Positions 19,939 to 29,150 of a stretch of 51,276 nt of DNA are shown one piece after another; position 1 is the first letter of the stretch; every line of letters begins with the position of its first letter. The position numbers and the translations under genes are program-made. Under the pieces are notes generated by a model. It did no database searches, was not told the DNA's origin, and saw nothing but the letters and a program-made list of their open reading frames with translations. Origin of the DNA: Tieghemiomyces parasiticus (lineage: Eukaryota > Kickxellomycota > Dimargaritomycetes > Dimargaritales > Dimargaritaceae); NCBI GenBank assembly GCA_027575765.1, contig JANBPT010000245.1, positions 1 to 51,276 on the forward strand, in the 5' to 3' direction.

Positions 19939-22517
19939 CTCTCCCCCCTCAGGGCGCGCCTATACCTGGCTGGGAGGTACCAGTGGTGGGCTGTTGCGGG
20001 GGTCACGTGACATAATTTCAGGCGCGTTGCGTGAATGGGTCGAATTGCAAAGCAGTGGTCCAGGGTCTCTAGCGTGTACGTGTTCCACCGCAGGCTGGCA
20101 GTGACGCAAAAAGGACCAAACCATTTTGGTTCTAGTGACTTGGCTAATTCGTTTCTTACCATTACTTTGTTGCCTACGTTATATCCTTTTGCGGGACCCA
20201 CTGCTAGTCTATTTTGTTTGTTCCATTGCTTTCTTGCTTCATTCTTGGCCTTGCGCATTTGTTGTAGCATGGCTAGTTGCGGTGTCACATCCGCGTGCTG
20301 GTAGTTGATATTGAGTTCTATGTTTTGGTCATACGTTGGTTGTACCGGCTCTCCCGGTAAGTTCATTTGCACTCCGTACATGAGTGTAAATGGGGCGTGG
20401 CCCGTGCATTGCAATGGTTGCAACCGCAGGTACATGAGTACCGTAGGTAGCCAGCAGTCCCAGTCTTTCTTGGGCTTGGGTACTGTGGCCCAGATCATGT
20501 TTTTCAGGGATTGGTGGAAGTGTTCTAGTTGCCCGTTTGTCTGGGGGTGGTACCCCAAGGTTTGGACGTGGTGAATCTGCTGCCATTCCGTGAACTGCAC
20601 CATGATGTCCACTAGGAACTGCGGGCCTTGGTTGGATAACAATTCTACCGGTCTTCCGTACTTGCACATGATCTTTGTATACAGGAATTTGATGATTTGT
20701 TCCGTGATAGTATCCGGTGTTGCCTGGCATACTGCAAGTCCCGTAGCATGCTCCATGGCCGTGATGATATACTTGTTACCTTGCTCCGTGGTTGTCAATG
20801 GCCTGACCATGTCAATGCTCCAGCGTACAAATGGTGCTAACGGTGGGTCCAGCGGGTGTCTTGAGGTGTCCTGTGCTTTGTAATCTGGTCTGTACTTCTG
20901 GCATTGTGGGCACACCCGTATGTAGTCTTTGATGTCCTTTTGCCAGGCCGGCCACCACACAAATGGTTGCATGCGTGTGATGGTGTCCCTGGTTCCCCCA
21001 TGACCGCGTCCGTCATGGTAGTTTTGTAAGTTCTCTACTTGTTGTGGTGGTGGCACCACCGCAATGTCCACGCCGTCCACCATTTGGACCACTGTGTTGT
21101 CTACTAATTGAAAATGGCTTGCCTCTGCTACAACCTTGTCCTTTGTGAAACTTGCCGCCCAAGTTGGCCATGCATTGCTGTCTAGGTACCCCTTGAGGTA
21201 TGTTGTCCAGTCCTCATCTGGGACTTTGATATGTGCCATTGTCGGTTCCAGCGCCCTTGATATTGCGTCCGCAATCACTTGTCTTTTCCCTGGCAGATAC
21301 TCAACCTCCGGGTCAAATTCCAATAAATCCTCTAGCCATCTGTACAGTCTTGGTGTTAGTTTTTTGACCAAAGTTAGAAATTGTAGTGATTTATGATCAG
21401 TTTGTACAATAAATTTTTGACCATATAAATATTGTCTCCAATTTTTCAGTGCATAAACGATTGCAAACAATTCTAATTCGTAAACTGGGTACCTTGATTG
21501 GGTCAGGCTGAGTCTTTTTGATAGGAATGCTATGGGTTGGAGGCCTTGTCCGTGGTCCTGGAGGAGTACTGCGCCTAGTGCTACGGTGGAGGCGTCGGTT
21601 TGCACGGTAAATGGTTTGTTGAAATCTGGGTATAATAAAATTGGTGGTTCAACCAGCTTTTCTTTGAGTGCCTTGAAGGCCCATTGGCACTCATTGCTCC
21701 ATTCAATGTCCTTGCCCTTCCCCCTAAGCTGGTTGGTCAGGGGTGCTGCCGTTGCAGCGTACTTGGGCACAAAGGTGTGGTAATAGTTTGTCAGGCCTAG
21801 GAATGATTGTAATTGTTTTACCATTTTTGGGGCCGGGTACTTGCGCATGGCCTTTGTTTTTGCCAGATCAACTTGTACGCCCTCTTTTGATACTTGGTGG
21901 CCAAGGTACTCAATGTCCTCCCGGCAGAACTCCAACTTTGCCAGGTTGGCAACTAATTTTGCCTCCGCTAGCACGTCTAGGACTTGTGTTAGGTCCCTGG
22001 TGTGATCCTCCAAATTTTTGCTAAAAATTAGAATATCATCCAAATAAACCATAGCACAAGTATCCAAAAACGGCTGTAGAATAGAATTCATCAATGTTTG
22101 GAATGTGGCTGGGGTGTTAGTGAGTCTGAATGGCATGACAAGGAATTTGTATTGTCCATACCAGGTATTGAATGCGGTCTTTGGTACATTGTCCCTGGCA
22201 ATCCGGATCTGATGGTAACCGGACTTCAGATCAATCTTAGAGAAAATCTGAGATCCTGCCAGGCGTGCAAAACTTTTGGCAATGTTGGGGAGTGGGTACC
22301 GGTTTTTCACCGTGGCCTTATTCAGGGCTTGGTAGTCAATACACATGTGACGTGTTCCGTCTTTCTTGGGTACAAAAATCACCGGGGCACCATAGGGGGA
22401 GGATCCCGGTTGTATCCACCCCTTGGTGAGGTATTTGTCTAGCTGGGCTTGTAATTCTTGTAGGTTGCGCTGGGGTAGTGGGTACGGAGCCTGCGCAATT
22501 GGGTGGTCTGTGGTGGT
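19899..22517 (-). pseudogene. Ty3/Gypsy pol fragment: reverse transcriptase, RNase H, integrase
   Basis: An open frame of about 870 codons after the TAA at 22518-22520. The conventional RT start block (LDKYLTKGWIQPGSSPYGAP, VIFVPKKDG) precedes palm motifs including the catalytic YLDD (VYLDDILIFS). RNase H follows (QTDASTVALGAVLLQD), then a tether and integrase with an HHCC zinc-binding segment (H..H..CPQC) and a DDE core. The first catalytic aspartate (SIDM) and the glutamate (GQLEHFHQS) are present, but the second lies in LLSNQGPQF, where relatives have SDQG or SDNG, so an asparagine replaces the catalytic aspartate. The frame runs through the polypurine tract and ends 40 bp inside the 3' LTR. 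Same reading frame as the dUTPase and protease fragments upstream. Confidence 0.95.
19939..19952 (-). promoter_or_regulatory. Polypurine tract (plus-strand primer site)
   Basis: On the minus strand the sequence CTGAGGGGGGAGAG lies directly against the TGTGAAG start of the 3' LTR, where reverse transcription of LTR elements primes the second strand. It is also within the end of the pol reading frame. Confidence 0.85.
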
Positions 22518-22583
22518 TTAGATCCAGTGGTCCACATGGCGGGTAGGGGGGAGCCCTAGGGGCATTGGCCCAAATACCGTCTG

Positions 22584-23339
22584 TCAATATGGTTCCAGGG
22601 CTTTGATGATCATTTCCGGGGCGTCCTGCGGGGGGTTGTTGATCCCTGTTTTTTTGGTTCTCACGGTTAATAAAAAACTGGGTTGGCCTGGGTCGTGTAG
22701 TTCCCATTTACATTGGAGGGCGCTGATAATCTTGATGGTGGGTGTTTCCTTGGTGGACCCAAATCCCCGGGTCCCTCGCGTGGTCTTGCCCAGTTGGGCG
22801 CACTCTGTCCATTTTGTGGGGCTTAGGGCATGGTACACGGCCTGCACCACATAGTCTCCCTTGCGGATGCTGACATCTTGATTACTGGTGTTGGTCAGTA
22901 CCGCCTGTATTTCCCCACGGTATCCGCTGTCAATGACTCCGCCTCCAAGGGTTAGGCCCTTGCTTGCCCAGCTGGATTGTAGGTGCAGCTGGAGGTACAA
23001 CCCTTTGGGTGGTCCCATTTGCAGACCTAGGGGCAATTGTAGTGTCTTCCCTGGGTAGACAGTTGCATCTGCATTGCTAGCCAGGTTGGTTCCCGCGTCC
23101 AAGTTGTGATTTTGTTGCGGCAGTAGTGTTCCCGGTTTTGCCTGGTATTTGATAATGTCAGGCATAGCTGGAACGCTTGCCTTGCGCGTGTGCAAAGTCC
23201 CTTGGGAAATTCCTGTAACTTGTAAGGTACTTGCGTTCTTGCTCAGGCCTGGGACCGCGTTTTGACCAATGAGAGGATTTCCCATCCTCCTTTGCAGGTG
23301 TAGCCTCCCTTTGGCCCAGTCAATTTTGGGGGTGTGGGT
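22584..23339 (-). pseudogene. Ty3/Gypsy pol fragment with dUTPase domain
   Basis: A pol segment between two in-frame TGA codons (23340-23342 and 22584-22586). Counting from the methionine at 23285, residues 63-178 align with the five motifs of trimeric dUTPase, which hydrolyses dUTP and keeps uracil out of DNA. Motif 1 is DAGTNLAS, where homologues have AGYDL, so the metal-binding aspartate is asparagine. Motif 2 is LQSSWASK, with the usual arginine changed to glutamine. Motif 3, GVIDSGYRGEI, is intact, including the catalytic aspartate and substrate tyrosine. Motif 4 is KGDYVVQAV, and motif 5 TRGTRGFGST is intact. The domain is therefore recognisable but may not be active. It lies after the protease and before RT. 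Confidence 0.88.
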
Positions 23340-23735
23340 TCAAATCCACAGTTGACCCACTAAAACGTTGTAGGTAGGGTGATTGACAACATATGCAGTG
23401 ACTTGGTGTTGGTGGCCATTGACGACCACCTCAAACTTGGTGTACTCATTGATTGTCATCAGTTTGTTGTTGGCAACCCTAACCTTTAGCACCGCCCGGC
23501 ACTTCCATTTTGGTAAGCCCAACCGCTGGGTACATTCTCTCAAAATAAAGTCATTGGTCAACCCACTATCCAAGAGGCAGTTCACTGCGGTGGACTTTAT
23601 TACCATATTGAAAATTAGGAGCGGTGCCATTTTGGGCTCGTGGCCCGTGGTTGTTGGGGGGGTGACTTTGGCCACCCCTATCACAGCTCCAGGTACGTGG
23701 CGGAGGCCTCGCTGGGGCAGGTTGGGTCCTGGTCA
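23340..23735 (-). pseudogene. Ty3/Gypsy pol fragment: aspartic protease
   Basis: The N-terminal part of pol. It overlaps the end of gag by about 50 nt in the -1 frame relative to gag; the pol frame is closed further upstream by a TGA, so expression by -1 frameshifting in the overlap is likely. The active-site segment CLLDSGLTNDFI matches the LDSGAT-type retropepsin-like protease of Gypsy elements, followed by a conserved YNVLVGQLWI end. A TGA at 23340-23342 now separates it from the dUTPase part. Confidence 0.85.
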
Positions 23736-24661
23736 TTGTCCCGCCCCTCCTCTTTTCCTGCCTCAATGGTGTTGACCTGCTTGCGGGGTCTTGTGCACTG
23801 GTGGGCCATATGTCCATCCAGACCGCAATTGTAGCATTTCCCCTTGAAAGGGTGGTGTCTCCCCTTTTGCGCGGTGACTGCATCAAGTTCCATGGGAATA
23901 GTTTCCTGGCGTCCCATCACCCCATTGGCTGGTTGCACAACGCGACTGGTTTTGTGTCTGGGACCCAGTGCCGCGTCAAATTGCTCTGCAAACATGATGG
24001 CCTCATTTAGGCTGGTGAAATTTTGAGCCGCTACGTGCGCGCAAATGTGGGGCTTCAGGCCCCGTGTGAACCGGTCCACTGCCTTGTCTGCGGTGATTCC
24101 CCCGTGGGAGGCAACAATGGAGGACAATTCTTGGGAATATTCCCACACTGATCCGCATTGGGTGAGATTGGCCAGCCAATCCCTCAAAGTGGCCTTTGTG
24201 CAAGGCCCACTGTAACGTTCTTGTAGGGCGTCCACAAAGATAGGCCAGGTGGTGATGGTGTTTTCCCATTGAAACAGGTATAGCCAACCCAGGGCCTTGT
24301 CTTGTAGTGCACTTGCAGCAAGCATTACCTTCCAGTGGTTGTCGCGGATGCTTTGAGCCTCACAGTATAGGTCTATGGAGAGTAGCCAGTATTCAACGTT
24401 CTCATGCCTGGTACCGGCAAAAGGCATGAGTTGGGCGCCCTTGGTTTGGTTTTGGGACAATGATTCAATGAGGATTTGGAGCAGTTTGGATGGCTCCTGG
24501 ATGGAGCCCGCATCATGCAATATGATAGGCGGGGGCGGCGGCATTGGTGGTTGGGGCAAGTGTTTGGTAGTAGCATTGTGGAATGCGTTGTGGTCGGAGG
24601 AACTTGAAGTGTTGGACGATTCTGAGGTGTTTTGGGGGTCTAAGCCATATCCCCATTGCAT
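23681..24661 (-). CDS. gag: Ty3/Gypsy Gag (capsid-nucleocapsid), 326 aa
   Basis: An intact open frame from ATG at 24661. It has a Ser/Pro-rich N-terminus, a retrotransposon Gag capsid region around residues 85-215 (WLYLFQWENTITTWPIFVDA, LQERYSG), and one CCHC zinc knuckle CYNCGLDGHMAHQC near residue 283. Gag forms the particle that packages the element RNA. It remains open although pol is broken, which may be chance or may allow mobilisation in trans; that is inference. Confidence 0.92.
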   Translation of the reverse strand: MQWGYGLDPQNTSESSNTSSSSDHNAFHNATTKHLPQPPMPPPPPIILHDAGSIQEPSKLLQILIESLSQNQTKGAQLMPFAGTRHENVEYWLLSIDLYCEAQSIRDNHWKVMLAASALQDKALGWLYLFQWENTITTWPIFVDALQERYSGPCTKATLRDWLANLTQCGSVWEYSQELSSIVASHGGITADKAVDRFTRGLKPHICAHVAAQNFTSLNEAIMFAEQFDAALGPRHKTSRVVQPANGVMGRQETIPMELDAVTAQKGRHHPFKGKCYNCGLDGHMAHQCTRPRKQVNTIEAGKEEGRDNDQDPTCPSEASATYLEL

Positions 24662-24750
24662 GCGGTAAGGAGGAAATAAAATTTTACAATGTATAGAAAA
24701 TTACTAGTGCTGAGTGTGCATAGGCGGAAATTGGCGTTGCAATAAATGTA

Positions 24751-24762
24751 GCTTCACTACCA
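24751..24762 (-). promoter_or_regulatory. Primer-binding-site candidate
   Basis: Two bases inside the 5' LTR the minus strand reads TGGTAGTGAAGC, the form expected for annealing to a tRNA 3' end (ACCA terminus). None of the three tRNAs in this window has the complementary 3' sequence, so the primer tRNA is unidentified. Confidence 0.6.
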
Positions 24763-24764
24763 AG

Positions 24765-25242
24765 TGTAAAGCAGACCAATATCTGGAAGTCGGTCCCGCT
24801 TTCAAAAGAACCTCCGAGACAAAGTGGAGAATTCAGGAAGGTACAGTCGGACCAGGGCTGTCCGAATCTGTAACGCAAAGTTTGATAGGTTAACTATTGA
24901 TGGAGAAAACCTTAAATAAAATCTATAGACGTTTACCAACAAGCGAGCTTAAGAGAATATTGGTAATAGACTTTACTAACGAGATAGTGCCAACGGGTGG
25001 CACTATGGGACAAGGATTGGAAAATAAGCTGCTGGGCCCTGTGTTGCATACTTGGGCCCGGCTTTAATACTATGACTATTCTAAAGGATTAACGCTAATT
25101 GGTGGAGGGCCTGACTGGCCCCCCGTCTCTTCCGGGCCTCTCCCCGAGGTCGCCCGGTCTCTTTTCTTTTGTTGTTTTCGATGGTTGTATAGGCGCGGCC
25201 TATTACAGCTCCTCAAAGGGATAACCCGTGCTCGGCTTCGCA
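24765..25242 (-). repeat. 5' LTR of the Ty3/Gypsy element
   Basis: 478 bp, reading TGCGAAGCC...GCTTTACA on the minus strand. It ends 11 bp before tRNA-Gly. At about nine positions it keeps CG where the 3' LTR has TG or CA. Confidence 0.94.
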
Positions 25243-25253
25243 CCAAAATGTGG

Positions 25254-25324
25254 GCGCAGATGGTTTAGTGGTATAATTATCGCCTGCCACGCGATAGACC
25301 GGGGTTCGATTCCCCGTCTGCGCA
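25254..25324 (+). tRNA. tRNA-Gly (GCC)
   Basis: A 71-nt cloverleaf: acceptor GCGCAGA/TCTGCGC, D loop AGTGGT, anticodon loop CTGCCAC with anticodon GCC, T arm CCGGG/CCCCG around TTCGATT. No intron. A CTTTTG terminator run follows within 8 bp. Its 5' flank carries both LTR-B copy 2 and the Ty3/Gypsy element. Confidence 0.97.
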
Positions 25325-28300
25325 CTCCTTTTGTTACCAATCTTGCTTTAGGTTATCCTCTCATTATCCAGGAATATGTTTTGGTCTATGTTCTTGCCAC
25401 AACGACCTCACCATACCTTTACACCACCGCTCGGCTAGCATAATAGAAAATTTCAAACCTAATTTCCACGTTTTATTAGAGTCACCTGGGCCATCCCTAT
25501 GATTCACAGTATCCCCCGTACACCAGCACCTTACTGACAAGGCCCAATCGCAGGTCTTTTTTCAAATATAAGGGGTACCAAGTTGGTACTAATAATGATT
25601 AATAGTTACAATTTTACTACTTAGATCACGGTCACACTTACCTCACATGGTTTTCATAAAGAATCTTATAATTAGCGACTAGCCTGCTGTTGTCCGCATC
25701 ACGATTGTAGACCACTACAGCGATTTGTTGTCCATTTTTAGCCGGATTCATTAACAAAAGCATGATTCTCTAAATAATATTACTATTGTTCATGTCAAGA
25801 TTTTAACCTGAAACTACCTAGATGATAAGGGGCCCTTGAAATTAACAGAAAAATTGGGTGTTTGCCTATCCAGCATATGTGCTTCCTGTGGCAGGAAGAA
25901 ACCTGGGATAGTCAGTATAGCAATAAAGTTAAGGTAAATTATTGATGTGTTTATATTGAGATATCATTTTGGCGGTTTATATAGCCGGTCAATTCATGTG
26001 CAAGGGGCGGGGACTTGAACTCGGCAGAGTTACTCTGGTCGAGCTCGTATGGATAACAATTAAATGGTTTTGATAGACAGTGGGGCAAACAATTAGCTCA
26101 ACGGGGCCGTGTGGTGTTGTGGTCACCTAAAACGACCTTACTTTGTGCACCAACCAGCAGCTGCCCACGATACCGCCACGCAACAGGACCGCTACCCATG
26201 GAATCAACGGTACAATAACTGCCGTCACACAACTCACCTTGACCTCCCAGACCAACCCTTGCAAATAATTTACTATATTTCCATGCTTCTCTACAATTGT
26301 ACGACTTTCTACACCAGTACGTACCGCCAGGGCCCAGTCACAGGCCGGGACCCTATATAAGGCCCCACATTGGAATCCAATAAACGACAACTTCTACCAC
26401 TCACTTATACTAGTTTACTTGTTACGATTAGACCTACCACAGGTGTTTTCATAAGGGATTTCGTCAGTATGGTAAGGGACACGATATTGGGTTGAGGATG
26501 AGTAAGGGCGGAAATGAGCTTTAGTTGATATCACGCTGGCCGGTCGACCTGGAGCTTGGCTAAGGACTGGTGGCTGCCGAGGCTTGTATCTCGGTTACTG
26601 TCCACCTGTTGACGTACGTAGCTCATTAATTTACATCTGTCGATTATGCACTCATCCTTGGATAAAATCAGTTGCTAGAGTTTGTTAAAGCCGTTTTTTT
26701 CTTTCGCAGAAACCTCGCGGGTTCGTTTGCCACTCTCTCGCAGTGTACTTTCCATTCTTCACTTCTCTCTTTTTTTTCTTGGCCAATCAACGGTCATGCA
26801 TACCTGTTCGTTATGGTCCAAACGTCACTTCGGACCAAACGTATATCACATGGTCAGAGATCCGATCGCTAGGACCACAAGCACCCGGAAGACGCCTCGT
26901 TGTACACAAATCCTAATGGTTACAATGATCTACCGTTTTTTCACTTCATTTATTCCCATCAGTATTTGCTCGATGTCCCTTCTTTCGTTTGCCCACCTCC
27001 CTCACTAATAGCAGGTTTAGCGCTACCCTTGGAGACTGACTCACTTGGCTAGGAGCAGAGATACTTGGTCACCACCGGGTTCCAGATAAGTAGTCGTAGG
27101 GAAAATTACCCTTGAGGAAACTAAGGCTAATAGTCAAACCTACTGAAGACTAATATACGAAAAGTCTTACGAACGCATTGAAGGGTGATATAGAAACTGG
27201 TTGTGGCGGATAAGCTGTTTATCCCGTAGCGGCTCTGGAGGGGCATTTCTATCGAAAGATGTCCTGCATCCTCTGTAACAGCCACGGCTTGAAATAGAGG
27301 AGAGCCTCCAGGACGACAGTGCAAGGCGGAGCTAGCGCCCAGCCAAATATGAAGGCAGCTACAAAGTTGCCGCATCACCTAAAAGAGAGAAGGATGATGG
27401 AGATAAAGCCCTAAGAGGGTAAAGGTGGTAGTACCTGTTAAAGATACAAAGCTGCCCAGCTGATCAGGATGGCTGACGTTGCCATCAAGGAATATTAAAT
27501 AGCCGTAGAGGCTAATAGGTGAAGAATAGGGGAGTTGGAGACGATTGTAGGTATCGGAACACTGTAGGCCATAGTACAGTCAGCGTTATTTACTTGAAGA
27601 CGACCTACGGGGTGCCCTTTACTACTGATTCGATCAGCTGTGGCATCTGGACTTCCTTCATCTACTTTTTAAAAGAAGAAGCTTGGCTATTAGGCAGCCC
27701 TTCCCTACTTGCCAACCACCTTTAGCCCCAGCATACTGTCACACACAGACTCACATCCCACGCAATTCCTTGCGAACCAGACTTTCACCGTACCGGTTGC
27801 CCTGCTACCAACGCTTTAGTCCGTGGTGGTTGCTTCTAACAGGAGGCCGAATTTAGGCTACTTGACCTGTTAAACACCTTAGTTTGTTTGCCGAGTGGCC
27901 TTATCTAGCGGTGATTAAGTTACGATACACCCGGGAGTACCTAAGCGAGCGCTGTAAATCGAGCTCAGCCATCCTATAGCTTTTGAAGCACTGCTTAAGT
28001 AGTACTTTAAACAGCACTAGGCGGCTTGGGAACCAAGCATGGGTAGATGCCCGGGTGCATGTATAATGTAGTTAAGCCCCCCTATAGCAGGGCGCCTAGT
28101 TGTCCGGATTATATTGTAGGCTATCCGTTGGTGCTATGTATATTTAATGTTAACTCTATTCGATCTGACACATAATGGTCACTATGCCGTATACCGTGGC
28201 CAGTGCTTGATTCGTCATGGTCTGTCCATCTGTTAGGCATGCAAATCCACCCATTTCCGCTTCTACTTCCTACCCCTTCCATGGCTAGCTTTCCTTTTGC

Positions 28301-29150
28301 ACTGATCCCAACGGCACTGCACGCTATTGAATGGGACAATCGGTCCGAAATCAGACACAGTTGGAGTGAGCGGCGCCCTCCCTCTCACTCATCTTCCCCC
28401 TTCCTTTACTCACCCTGGTCAGTGAACGTCGCAATGTCCTCCAGAGCCAACTACGGCGATCTGCACCTTCTATATATATTTTTTCCTTACCCACACCACC
28501 TCGTGGACTGTTGCCTAGGAATGTAGAGGGTGCAAGGGCCGTGCGATTTCCCAATGTCGCTCCGTACTGTTTTCCCCTTCGCTCCATTCAACCTTTGAAG
28601 CTTATGTTGGCCCCTACAGCTGACCCTGGCTCTTCTTACATTCGAAGCCGATTGCCCAGGAGGGGAAAAAAGGGGAGGAGGGGGTGGGGATAACCCCTGC
28701 ATTGTTTTTATTTCTTGTTGTCCCGACGGAGTGGACCTTTGTTTCCCCTGGAGCTAATGGGGTATGGTCAGATAAAAGGTTGGGGCTCCGGCTGGCACTA
28801 TCTGTCTGTGGCTCAACTTCGATGTCCTAGCCCTCCAGTGCTCCGATTTTACTAATTTCTCTTCTGTATATTACGTTCTCCGCTGCTTATTAATTATTTC
28901 TTTTACGTTGTCCGCTTCTAACTGTGTCCAGTTTAGAGGACCGCCCCAATCACCTACGCCCACACGTCTTCACCTGTACAGCACTTTCTTTCAGCGTATT
29001 CCTTTTCAAACTCTGAATCGCAGGGCCTTCCTTTATTTTTAAGACCACCGCTCTGCACCGGCTCATAAAGTGTAGGCCATATTGTTCTGACGGTTGTGCC
29101 CTCTCTGAGTCAAATTTATTCTTATCGCCTTCTGTATTCTTCACCCTAAG
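25325..29150. other. Intergenic, no convincing gene
   Basis: About 3.8 kb. The first 1.1 kb continues the AT-rich repeat island and contains a GTACCAAGTTGGTAC palindrome near 25575 and the LTR-like block at 26110-26441. Beyond that I see only short open frames without domains. The last 400 bp before 29151 are pyrimidine-rich promoter or leader of the RING gene. Confidence 0.45.
26110..26441 (+). repeat. Candidate solo LTR
   Basis: Begins TGTGGT and ends ACCACA (terminal inverted 6 bp), with CCTATATAAGG at about 26351 and AATAAA about 27 bp later, a U3-R arrangement typical of LTR promoters. The flanking 5-mers (GGCCG and GGTGT) do not match, and no second copy is in the window. Confidence 0.33.

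Larger units (their letters stand above)
19462..25242 (-). mobile_element. Ty3/Gypsy LTR retrotransposon with dUTPase domain, decayed
   Basis: A 5.78-kb element transcribed on the minus strand. In transcription order: 5' LTR (25242-24765), primer-binding-site candidate, gag, protease, dUTPase, reverse transcriptase/RNase H, integrase, polypurine tract and 3' LTR (19938-19462). The RT-RH-IN order defines Ty3/Gypsy (Metaviridae). CCAA flanks both ends (19458-19461 and 25243-25246). It is not intact: pol has three in-frame stops and an altered integrase residue, and the LTRs differ at roughly 35-40 of 478 positions by eye. No chromodomain is evident at the integrase C-terminus. Confidence 0.95.
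13904..25253. other. AT-richer, CpG-poor repeat island around three tRNA genes
   Basis: Composition shifts by eye from the balanced or GC-rich gene regions to AT-rich sequence with few CG dinucleotides, except inside the Ty3/Gypsy element. The island holds four LTR-B copies, an inverted repeat, purine tandem repeats, hairpins, a Ty3/Gypsy element and the tRNA genes. No host protein gene is visible. Stretches at 14000-14364, 14877-15417, 16000-16990 and 18494-19034 are AT-rich unassigned sequence; the first ends in AGCTCCA and may be a further, older LTR-B relic. Confidence 0.6.

Noticed and set aside
22336..22707. 123-codon frame overlapping the dUTPase-RT junction
   Set aside because: It is in a different frame from pol. 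The real pol frame continues through this region with two stop codons and gives the expected pre-RT sequence.
25985..26050. tRNA-like stretch on the minus strand with GAGTTCAAGTCCCCGCC
   Set aside because: The T-arm stem does not pair around TTCAAGT and no acceptor or anticodon stem can be drawn.
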